Shown one piece after another: positions 48,651 through 59,885 of a stretch of DNA of 64,000 nt (position 1 is the first letter of the stretch; every line of letters starts with the position of its first letter). The notes beneath the pieces are model-generated. The model ran no database searches. It worked only from the letters and a program-made list of their open reading frames with translations, and was not told where the DNA came from. Position numbers and translations under genes: made by a program. The stretch is from Lates calcarifer. Taxonomy: Eukaryota > Chordata > Actinopteri > Centropomidae. The stretch is taken from NCBI RefSeq assembly GCF_001640805.2, contig NC_066850.1, forward strand, positions 2,825,549-2,889,548, given 5' to 3'.

Positions 48651-51600
48651 TCTACGGATTTTATACATTATGATAAGTTAGGAAAGAGGGGAAGCTTGAC
48701 CAATACAAGGAACTATAAATCAGGATATAAGATAGGATAGCTCCTATTTTTAAAAATCTCACACAACTCTATGAAAGTGAAATACTAAACTGCTGGAGTA
48801 TCTCATTAACTGATGTGTAGTATGGACACTGCCTGGCCAAGCTAGTATTTCTTTAGGTATGCAGTGGTGGCGGATATCTGTTTGTGAGATTTAGCGCACA
48901 GCCCCACTGTTGTCTTGTAACATGTAAACACATGCAACTAAAAGAGAGACAGATTGAGAGGGTTACAACGAAAGGGAACGAGAGCAGGAGGAAGGGTTTG
49001 TGGCCGACAGCTTAATCATAAACATGTTCTTTCTACCATAAAAGAAAGAAAGACAAGCAGGCAGACAGAAAGAAAGAAAGATAAATAGATCGGCAGAAAA
49101 AAAAGATCAAATCAGAGAAACAGCAAAACAATCGCTAACATCAATCAGAGGGACATATTTTGTGACTTGTCTGTGTCGTGTCCCTGGGGTGCACGCTGAG
49201 GACAGCGGCAGCTTTGCTCAGATGTCCAGGAGGCCTGGCAGCATTTAAACTCTGTAGCTTTGCATCACGTCTCATGAGAGATGAGAGGATGCAGAGCCTG
49301 GCCAGGGGTCAAAGGCCAGAATTGCACACTCTCTGATTCCCCGATCGAATTACAGACGTCTGAACCCACTGACACATCGGCATGTGATGAAAGGCTTTGC
49401 TGACTCATTTGAAACCCTAAGGAGAGGTTATTTATTTGTCAATGTCAGGCTTTTAAAATTAGAACAAAGAGAAGAAGAAGGAGGAAGAAGCTCTGTGAGG
49501 CTCATATTTGCTCGTGAGTCATGCTAGTCCCTCTGCCTGCTTCTTGTTGATAGCTGCGTTGTTCATGATGCAATATTTCCCTGAAATGCAACAGAAATAA
49601 ACAGCGTCAATTTGTTTTCAGTTCACTCAAAAGCATTAGTGGCATCTTGAGTATTTTGTGAACTTACATGTTCATTCGCCCAGTTAATCTCAAACTTAAT
49701 TAACAGAAGGCGGGTATTTTAGAACCGCTGCTTTTCTGCTTTGACATCTTACACTATCAAAGACTAACACTAAACACGCACGAGGTGAGACCAGATTACT
49801 GAGCTGCTTGATATTTAGCCTGGGTCAAGAGCTCTCACTTTCCTCTGCCTTCACCCGTCCACACTTTGGAGATAAAGCTTTCATTCCTACAGATCCTCCT
49901 ATTGTCTGTAACTGCCGTTTGTCATGTACATCACACCTGACCCCGGCGTCCTTTACCCTGCCGGTCTTTTTGAAAGAGACACTGTGCTGACAGATAGATG
50001 GATGTTTTTCTGTTTTGTTGTAAAGACTTTGGTCAGTTCCTACAGCTGCCTGATAACCCCACAGGGACACAAAAAAGGCTGACAGTGAGCGTTCTTCACA
50101 TTCCTGAAGCAGGAATGTTCAGTTTTCAGACGTTGTTTTTTGGTGATCTGGTGACATCATCATGCATCATTTCCTGGTGGTAGACAAACAGCTCTGGAGA
50201 TGCAAAGACTTTTCCTTAGGGGTCTGTTGAAGTCCAAAAAATGCAGGGAGTTTCTGAGCAAAGGTCACTGCGATGATGCATCACACTTGTTGATGTATAC
50301 GGGCGGTAATGGCATCATCCTTATCTGAAACTAGTTTACCTTGGCTTCGAAGTCAACTCAGCCCCCTCGTGGTATTACCTCTCTAAAACCAAAACCACAA
50401 AAGCAAAAGCGTAGGAAAGGATTTAGCAGTTTGTCTGAGTTCTAAAGTAAGACGCAATCAGTGGCATTTTCAGCCAGCTAGCTTACGACCTGCAGTCGTA
50501 ACTTAATCCAGAGTTACGTTCAAAGCCATGGAGCACATCATTAACTATATTAGTATGTGGAGTTAAAGGTTACTTTAAAAAGTCTTATTCACAACAAGCT
50601 GAAATCTGTGTAAACCAGTCTCAGATGTATCAGAGTTTAGGCTAATGTCAGCGACTTGTTCTGCTCTTTATTGGATTTGGGGAACACTAGTGACGCCAGC
50701 CAGTGTTTTCTAAGACAGCGTAACATCTGCCCAAACATATATGTATTTGGCCATCCAGATTTAAGACCCCTTTTACTAGTCTACATCTTTTAATGATGCT
50801 AAATCACAAACTCCTCCTTTATTTGTTACTGGAATTCTTGTGTTGTGTTTCCTCAAGTGCAGACTTTGTTTCCTCATAATAAAGGACAAAGCAGTGGTAT
50901 GACATAACCACATGTCTCTCTCACACACACATCGACTCACAAATGGAAATATAATCTCATCCCCAAATCCCCTTTAATTCAATGGCTTACACATGTCAAA
51001 CGCAGACATGGTTTGGTAACACTATAACGCTTTAGGAGATGCAGGTGTATGTTTTTGTAGCTCGTAGTCGATCAAGTGATGAGATGGTGAAAAGCTTAAT
51101 CAGTACCTTGGCAGGAGCAGGTTGCGAAAGAGGAAGCTTCTTCTGACACCTGAGAATGAAGAGACGAAAACACTGCAGGGCTGATTTAAAGCAGCAGGAA
51201 GTATCACTGCTTTTTTTAATTAAATGTTTTTGTCCTCAATTATTGTCACTATTTACTGTTATCCAAATGCCTTCATTCATCTGTTCCTAGACACTTCAGT
51301 ATGCAAAGATGTTTCCTAACTCTTGACTTGAACCCAGATCAGCTTGAACAGCTTGGCCTGCATGCAACCAAATAAAACACTGTTACTGGTCTAGGTTATG
51401 ATATAATCAGTGATGAGTGTTTGTGTGACACACACACACAGATATTTACGGCTGAGGCAAAGCAGCTCCTCCATGGCAGGTTCAGACACATAAAGCAAAA
51501 TGTTAATTAACAATCAAAGCCAGGGGGGCGGGGGGGTTAGGGTGTGGCAGGAAGACACTGGATGACACATGGGGATGTCTGTAAAATCCTTGGAGTAAAT

Positions 51601-52425
51601 ATCTTTCTCCCCGCTGTCTTCTTGTTTTATCCTGTCTTGAATATCTGGCTGTCTGGCTCATTTATTATCTTGTCTCTTTCTCTTTCTATTCTCTTTGTGT
51701 TTCATTTCCCAACACCCAGCCTAGTTTTCCCCCAAGTGTAAGTTTTGTTTTTGATTTATGTCATAGTCCTATATTTTCTTTCAAACAAGGAAATCAAACA
51801 TATATATAAAGAATTAACTCAAAACTGTGAGAAACTGCAGGAAACATGAAAACAGCCCAGATTACATGTGAAATGGCGTATACAGAACCCAAGAGTTGGA
51901 ATAAAGCTTATCTTCAAGTTAACTTTCAATTGACACATTATTTTTGTCAGCTCGAAGAAATTATTGTCAAAGCACGGCCTAAATGTTTGGAACAATTTCA
52001 CTGAAAAAATCCAAGGCTTCCCTGTTGGAGAGAAGGTTTCTATAAAAGGGGTTACCTGCACTGTACAATAGTTAAATAATAAACAATTTAATAATTTTTT
52101 GTGGCAGTGAGTTAATGCAGTAGGTTTTAGTCACCAGAGAAATGTCTTCAACAAACACACATAGCTGTCTCTTAAGTTTGTTTTCAACTTGGCAAAGCTA
52201 GCCTAGCTCTAGCTAGCTTAGTACACAACATTGTTGCTATCACAGCAGAAACATATAGAACTCTTAAATGTTTACACTTTGGGTCATTAGAAGTACACAA
52301 GTAAAAAAAACAAACAAGGTGATTTGAAATTCTTTTATTTCATTTTGACTTTTAATATTAAACATGTCTGTCCCAATGCCCCTGCATGGCCGAGCGCGCC
52401 TCTGCTCTGCTACTGCAGTCATGCT
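48651..52425. other. Gene-free interval
   Basis: A GAAA/GACA-type low-complexity run lies at 49,040-49,080. About 49,170-49,460 is unique and repeat-free. GCTAGC-rich fragments near 52,195-52,225 are probably old repeat. No exon supported. Confidence 0.35.
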
Positions 52426-52426
52426 A

Positions 52427-52535
52427 ACAATTAGTCATTCAGCAGGCCAATTAAACAGTTAATTAGAGACTTAATCACTCAGCAGTGAGGGAACTGTTCA
52501 GTCTGTCAGGCTGCCAATTAGTCACTCAGGCAGTC
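52427..52535. promoter_or_regulatory. Cluster of homeodomain-type sites with a repeated ATTAGTCAYTCAG motif
   Basis: ATTAGTCATTCAG (52430-52442) and ATTAGTCACTCAG (52517-52529) flank CCAATTAAAC, TTAATTAG and TTAATCACTCAGCAG. These are homeodomain-type cores. No function can be shown from sequence alone. Confidence 0.35.
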
Positions 52536-52698
52536 ACAGCAGAGAGGCGGCAGACAAAATATAATTAACACTTTGTAGAAGAGGGACTTAACCTTTAAAG
52601 GTTCATAATATCCCATTTGGTTAAGTTTCAATTTGTGATCCCTTTTTGTCAAGACTTTTAAGACTCTTTGCTCTTCCCGAATTAAATCGTTTTGCAGC

Positions 52699-52720
52699 TT
52701 TTTTTTTTTTTTTTTTTTTT
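52699..52720. repeat. Poly(T) tract
   Basis: Twenty-two T in a row; possibly the tail of an old minus-strand retroposon, although no body is recognised. Confidence 0.8.
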
Positions 52721-53119
52721 GATTGGATGCAGCTGCAATTTGGGAACAGATGACCTGAGCCGTCAACATGAGGCAAAAATAGAGTTCTGCTGTCTCATGT
52801 TGCTTTGAAAACTGCACCGATTGCCAGAGCTCTTTTTAAACTGACAGAAACTGTGATTTAGTTAGTTTTTCCATGAGGTGTTTCAAGCATCTGTCATCCG
52901 TTGAAGCGTCTAGTCATTTCATCACTCAGCCAGTCCACAAGGGAAGGGTTTCATTCCTAAATTTGATATCCGTTTAAAAACTGCAGCGTCTCTTCTTACA
53001 AAATGACTGCATGAATTAATTTCGCGATGTAATATTTAGGTTGACTGTCAAGAGTAAAATACTTGAATTTTAAAGGATATAATCATCTGAGCCTTGGAAG
53101 TATTAAACATGTGGTGACA

Positions 53120-53440
53120 GTGTGCTTGCAAAACAGATGTACAGTGTGTTGCAGCGAAACCCTTCACACCGACTTGTCCAGCAGCCAGCCAGGCACTCAG
53201 TCCGTGTTCTGCATCTCCAGTCCTCACCCCTGAGGGACAGCAGCTGGCAGGACGCCCTGTGTTTTTGTCTCAGACACGCTATGCCTGTCTGCCACTCGCA
53301 GTCCCTCCTCGCTGCAGTCTCTCGGCCCCAGCCAATCACGGCGCGGCTCAGAACGCCACCGAGGCCAGACAGGGCGGTGTCCTCTCCGAGCTGCACGCAG
53401 ACGGAGTGGAAGAAGCTGCTCACGTGAGACCTGTTTATTT
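53120..53440. promoter_or_regulatory. CpG-rich patch with CCAAT box and E-box
   Basis: GC- and CpG-rich compared with its surroundings. CCAAT at 53332-53336 is followed by CACGGCGCGGC; CACGTG lies at 53421-53426. A possible exon is visible on the plus strand, with acceptor TTTTTGTCTCAG before 53,273 and donor CAC|GTGAGA after 53,423, but no reading frame is recognisable. It may be a promoter or first exon of an unidentified transcript. Confidence 0.35.
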
Positions 53441-53444
53441 GTCA

Positions 53445-53610
53445 GAGGAGAGATAGAGAGAGTGAAAGAAAAAAAAAAAGGAAAATGAGACAGGAGGGAG
53501 AGAGAGAAAAAAAGCGAGAGCGAGTTGAGAAAATTTCAGTTGGCGGGAAAGCAGGAAGGGAGGGGAGCAGAGGGGAGTAAAGGGAGGAGGAGGGAGGCGA
53601 CACAAAGCAT
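53445..53610 (+). repeat. Purine-rich block on the plus strand
   Basis: GAGAGA, GGAGGGAG and AAAAAGG runs directly follow the CpG-rich patch. Confidence 0.65.
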
Positions 53611-56600
53611 TGGACTCTGCATTTATGCTATAGATATTTCCACTCATCAGCTGTTAGTCATTGCTTTGGCACATGAGCTGCTCACATTACTCTACATGAC
53701 CAATTACTTTACCCAACCAGGGACTTTATTTGATTACAGCGGTTGGCCTTTCTCACTTTAAAGGAAAATCTGGTGATTCAATTACATTATTCAGTTTTCC
53801 AAGGTAAAGCAGTCGTACCTTTTGGGGGAGCAGAGGGAGAAAGGAGAGATCAGGCAAAGTAACATCTAATAAAATGTCCTGTTATGATGTCTCTTTATAG
53901 GACTCCTCCGAGTCCTGTTACTTCTTCTGGCGATGGCAATGTTAAGAACAAATGAGTAGTAGGAAAGATTAATCAAATGAAGGCAGGACTGATGCTATCA
54001 TGTCTAAATCTGTTTTTAATTGGTATGAACAGCAGAGAAGAAGCCGACAAAACAACCGAGTCGAGTAGAAGTTGTAGGAATTTGCATGGGGTTTGGCTCG
54101 ATTCTGCTTACTGTATAAAGACTGACATTTTGGCGCGCTGCCTTCTTCAGGATAAAGATACAGTCAGTCAATGGAACAATCACCTGATTTATACTAACTA
54201 GGACAGGTGATATAAATCAGCTTGAGAGGCTGCTCTGAGGAAGGCCTGGGAAAACATGTCAACATCATCAAGAAACTGAAAGCACTGGAAAAAGTGTTTG
54301 TTTTTTCCCCATTAAAAAAAAAAAAAAAGATTAACATGGTAATGGTGTACTGGTACACAGAAATGATACACACTCTCTCTGTAACCACATTGTGGTTTTT
54401 GATATTTGTATTCTTTGTATGTTTGGGTGAATTATGCTGCCTGTTGTTCAGCTGTGTAACTTCATGATTTGCCAGAAGCACCTGTTTTGTTTCCATTTGT
54501 GGCTATCTCTGTGAGGGTGCACCTCCTGCAAACCACATAAAGAAGCAGGAGCGCACGCGGAGGCTCTCTGAAGAAGTCATAATTTGTCACGTTTGTAATG
54601 CTGAAAAAATGCCTTTGTGAATGACTTTTCATTTCCTGCAGAGTGGAAAGAGATGGAAACAATTCAAAGTCAAAAATATGACTTTCTTACAAAACTCGTG
54701 CCAGAAAACAGCCGGTGCAATCCAGCAAACAACTCTGAGAGGCAGAAAACCGATTTTCATTGAAAAATAACGCTTGCCAAGTTCCACATTGCTGTTATAA
54801 ATCAGCCTCTAGCCTCAACCCTACATGTCCTGTGTGCATAATATCCCAACTGTCTTTGCAGCAGCTCCCCTGCCCTTGTTTTCACTGCTCGGAGTCTTGG
54901 TCGGCCTCCAACTAAAGCACAGGCCCCTTTCTTACTGGCTCCCTTCACATTTCCATCACTATCGCTTCACCATTCAGATCTGCTGTGTGCCTCAGTTCTC
55001 TCCGTCCCATCCAGGAGGTCAACATGTGGTCACGCATCCAGCAATAATCCAGAAATGTGGGATGAAATGAAAGAAAATCATGTAAATATTGTGAAAAGAA
55101 AAGAGAACATGTGGCCCCCTCTCATAACAAATTGCTCAGCTGAGCTTTATTTTTATTTTTTGCTGAATTATAAAACAGAGAAAAGATGTTGTTCCCCTCC
55201 TTTACTAAAGCCGTCAAACTCTATCAGTTATTACATCAGCTTCATTGTACTGTAAATGGCATTACTTCACTTGCTTTGAAGGCTTCCCTAAACCAACACA
55301 GACTCACAAAGGGGCTAAAAAAAAGCCTAATTTTCTTAGATTAGATTAGATTTACTGTCTAACTCTCTTATTTATGCCCTAATCTTCCACGTTTCTTTAT
55401 TTCCCTCTTTCTTTTGCAGACCGTACAAACACAGTGCATCACTGTACTCTAAGGATCTTAAAGGCCCATTAACTATAATTCTTACTCCTCCATATAAAAG
55501 CTTGTAATACACGCAGGAGTTTTATAAGTTCATTAATCAGCGCCAAGATCTCAGCCTTTATTTTTCCAGGTGCTGTTATTTCATAAATGCACCGGTTCAG
55601 TTTGTACTCTCTGTTTTAGAACAACAGTCAATAGTCCCACCCACTGGCGTTTCGAGTCACACCCAGTCGACCGGCCGGGAAACAATAAGACGCAAAACAC
55701 AATAAGCCCAGACCACGGCCTGAAATAAAACATCAAGAAGGTTAGATGGTTTCTCATTGTCACTGATGAAGTTACACCAGCAGTTTATGTCGACTACATC
55801 TACTCAGGTAATGTTCTTAAATCATTTTAGTATCCATACTTCCATTTTCTGCAACTTATACGTTGTGGTTTTGCTGCTTTTTACTTAAGTGAAGATACAC
55901 TTCTTCCACTGGATACGTCCCTTCATTGGAAACAGATAATTTAACACACAAGAATGGAAATGTTATATACAACATGTGTGGATGCCATAATGTTCTCATC
56001 CTGAATAAGTGGAAGTGAATTTCAGCCCCGTGGCCTTTTCTGTGGGAACATCCAGCAGATCAATCTACAGGGAAAACAGATTGTGATCTTATCTTGTTAC
56101 TTTAGTTCATATCAGTGACATTGCCAAAAAAAAAAATAAAAAAAAATGTAAATCTAGTGTGAAAAGATGGCCTGAGGTATTCTGGCAGCATCAGCTTCAT
56201 CATCACCATGACGATACAATAAACAAACAAACTCCATCTACAGGCGGATTCACGTGACTCCGGCAGTCTTCTGCCGTGAGGAAAATGAAGTCTTGACATT
56301 CACCTGCTGCTGTTTATTTACAAACACAGCATGTGACACATCTGTCATTGTTAGGAGTGGAGGAAACAGAGGGAAGAGATAACTGGGGAATTTAGATTTG
56401 AAGTTTCATGCAGACACAACACCACCACAATGCAAAACAAACTGATCCAGATATCTTAATCTGAGTTATGTCTTGCAAAACATCTGATTAAAGTGATTCC
56501 ACTGCTTGTTGTTGTCGTCTTGGCAAACAAGATTCATGTTGTACTTGTTTGGTAAGAACAGATTCATGTCACGAGGCGTGATATTCACTGTGTGCGCACA

Positions 56601-57447
56601 AACACACCCATCTCCTCCTGTCAGGAGCTGAGCTGTATATTTTTCTAGAGACACGCCTTCTGACATATGTTTAATCCGGTAACTGCTTCTTATAGGAAAG
56701 AAAAATGTTTGCTCACGCAATCTGTATAAGTACAGAACTAATTTTTTTTTCCACTTTAGGCCTCCGTACAGAGCGTGCAACCGGTGATGGAAAAGCCTTC
56801 AAATGGAATTATATTAACCACCTGTTCCTGATCCGGAGGCATTAATGGACGAGTGGAAGTCGCGTGTGCTGCCTGCGGTTCAGACATGGTAAAGAAATAC
56901 AGAGAGACGTACGCCCCTCTCCTAGGGCACATAAAACAGAGACGGGTCCAGGCACGACAGAGAGGGGGGAGGAGGGGAGGATCTGTGTGTGTGTGTCAGT
57001 GAGATGGGTGAAGTCATGTAGAAAAAAAGTACAAGTTTTCCATCAGTTGCCTGGTGATTTAAGCTGTTTATCATTCAATACCTCTGTTACATACACATTG
57101 CACTCAAATAAAATATAAAATCAATTTCTACTAAAGAAATAAAACTTCTATCCAGTGATTGGTGTTTTTCTCATTTAGTTCTCGTCGAGTTTTGAATATA
57201 ATACACAATTTACTCAGCTTTTAAACTCACTGTGAATCAAAACTGCATTAGCAGAATGCCTAAAAACGCAACTGCAGGATGCAAACACAGCAAAAACAAG
57301 TGATACAAGCTAGAAAGAGGCACTGATGACAACTGAGAGACGGTGATTCAGATGTAGATGCTCAGAATTACTGCAGCATTAAGTGTAACCACCTCAATAT
57401 GTTCCTTATACTTTTCATCCTCCATTCCCTCCCTTCGTCGTCTCGTC
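53611..57447. other. Gene-free interval
   Basis: A 15-base poly(A) lies at 54,314-54,328. About 55,420-55,590 is unique and AT-rich with several homeodomain-type cores (CATTAACTATAATTC, TTCATTAATCAGCG). No exon supported. Confidence 0.35.
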
Positions 57448-57532
57448 ATGTCGAAAGCCGCAGACCCTCAGCACCAGCTGCCTGGCAGGATCAGTTACCC
57501 AGCTCATTTGGAAAAGCTTGAGATGACTTCAG
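57448..57532 (+). other. Exon-like candidate, unrecognised
   Basis: An ATG at 57448 opens 28 codons ending at a good donor (TTCAG|GTAAATGG, intron from 57533). The local sequence is richer in G+C than its flanks. The peptide begins MSKAADPQHQLPGR and ends LEKLEMTS. I do not recognise it, no partner exon was found downstream in the window, and it could be chance. Confidence 0.2.
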
Positions 57533-59639
57533 GTAAATGGTTTCTGCAAAGATCCACTTTAAGTGTGGTCAGTTTCTTCGTCTACCTCTTTCTCAGTCCT
57601 GTGGGTCAACTGAGAGAGAACTAATTGATTTTTCAAATGTCCAGCTTTAGAATTAAATATGTTGGCTGCCAGACAATGTGGCAGAGGGGTCTACCTTAAA
57701 GAAAAGACCACAACCAAAGTTGTATTAGTCCATCCCTTTATGACTTCCTTATCCTGACTGTGCACTCAGCCTCAAGCACATTTGTTCCTGCTGTGGATGT
57801 GCAGTAAATCTTTAAAAAATATAGTTTCAATCTTATAACAAGCTCAGTAAATTCCTGAAACAGCTGAGCACTGTAGCTTTTAGGAAACATTACTCAAACA
57901 GGCGTAATGTACACATTTGTCAGGGACTATTTTCACACGCGGATGAATACACAAGTCAAGCTCTAATGGGTTTTTACAGTGGGAGGACGGTGTACGTGGA
58001 ACTGACTCAAAATAAACTGCAGTGCTCGTGTTTATTGTATGAAGGAAGATGTCAGCTGGTGCAACAGTGTGGCTCATTGTGTTTTTAATCATTTTAAGAC
58101 AATGATGCTCTATGCTCTCTCAGGCTTTGGCTACACAAACAATAGGCTAATTGTTAGCAGTTTCAGTTTGGTCTCTCCATGGGATTTATTAACACCAAGA
58201 GAAATACTGAATATTCACCACTTGTCCTTTAACCCTTGAGGATATTCTGGTGTTTTTTGCATGTTTTAGGCCACTGATTCGTCGACGTCGATTAACGAAC
58301 TCTCCTCCCTTCTACATCATGCTTTCTCATCCCTGTTTATTTGCTTTTTGATCCAACAACCAAACAAAACAAAAGTCTCTTTGGTGAAACCCTCTGGCAC
58401 TCCACCCTGTAGATTATAAAGGTCAAGGAGCCACAGAGGGATACAACAAGAAATCACCTCCTCACCTCCTCTTTGTCATGATGTGGAGTGAAATTAAAAC
58501 TTTTAAAGAAATTCATTTCGAAATAAATTCTGTAATCGCTGACTGTTTGTGTTCTGTCTTTTGTAGGTGTGGCTCTTTTCTTTGTCTGCCCAGCGTTTGT
58601 GCTACTGTAACTGCCCACCGCTTCCTTATTTTTATGTAAAACAATTCACTCGTTTGACCTGAACAGCCACGTTTTGCTGGGAAAGACCAACCAGACACCT
58701 GAAATTTGAGACGGCTACATTTTAAAGCTGATATGATATGGGTAAACAGTAGAATTACTGACGCTTCGGACTATAAAAGAGAAGCTAAATGAGCACAAGA
58801 CGAGGAAGAATATTTTCTTTACCTAATGATCTCAACACAGCACAGGAGGCATTAGGCCAGGAGGGCATAGGTCTGTGTGTCCCTGTGTGTACTTAGGACT
58901 CTGCATGTCAGCAGTGTTTGCTCTCGGTCTTTCTTTGAGCGGAGTTTCGGTGACATCACTTATCAAACAGGACTCTTTCTTGCTCAGACTGCAGGGCTCA
59001 GACACACCAAGTCTAGTGTCTGGTTTGTTTTTCCCCCCACTGGTCTGTATCTGTGAGAGGATGAGTTCACTCTCAGCCTGAAGCTGAATGCTGCAGCCCA
59101 CAGACTGTAGACTTATGACTTGCCCGTGTGCGTGCATGTGTGTTTATTTCTGTCTTTCAGCAAACTATTCTAGGAAAAAGGTTGTTTTTTTTATTATTAT
59201 TTGATACAACTTAATACAATCCTAAGTGCAGTCTACTTTAGGGAGTCACATGAGGGTATTGTCTCAATAAAACTGAAGCCTGGGTCTGTAAGTGACCCAA
59301 TTTGAATTTAAAGATGCATTCAAGGACCGTGTTCACATTGCACTGTGGGAGTGGCAGTGCACTTTTGATATTTTCATGGCTGCAGGCATGCAGCACACGT
59401 GGGGATGTAAAAGAAATCTATTGTCACCATACTTAATTATCAGTGGGTGTGTTAACAGCCATGTTTAATTACAGTGGCTCCTCTGATCCCCTTTAACAGC
59501 AATGCTGTCCCCACCCTGAAGGTTTAGTAATGGAGGAAAGAATCAGGAGGAGCTCTGGTAGTCCTTAGATGACACATACAGTAATGTGTGTTCCAGTACA
59601 TATGGAAGTGTACAAACTACTTTTCTTTCATTTTTCAAA
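57533..59639. other. Gene-free interval
   Basis: AT-rich; no exon or repeat recognised. Confidence 0.4.
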
Positions 59640-59885
59640 TTTCAGAGTCTATCGAGAGTCCAGCAGTTTCCATGTTTTCCATTAGAAATGATGCAGCACT
59701 GTTTTGAAGGGTGTTTACAGGTTCTTTTTTTAACTGTAGCATATACTTGTATTTGCTTGTTTGGTGGAGAGTTATATGAAAAGACTGTTAGCATAGCCAG
59801 GCTACTTCTTAGCCAGAACTTTTTGGGTATCTGAGCTGGTTGCCAGGCAACTGCTCAAAGCCAAGAAATAGTCCAGCACGTAGAA
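59640..59885. repeat. Dispersed teleost repeat fragment
   Basis: CTGGTTGCCAGGCAACTGC followed by GCCAAGAAATAGTCCAGCAC is the kind of sequence found in a high-copy fish repeat related to the copy at 39,012-39,310. A CCCAAAATGTCAAACTATTCC fragment follows near 60,240. Confidence 0.5.
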
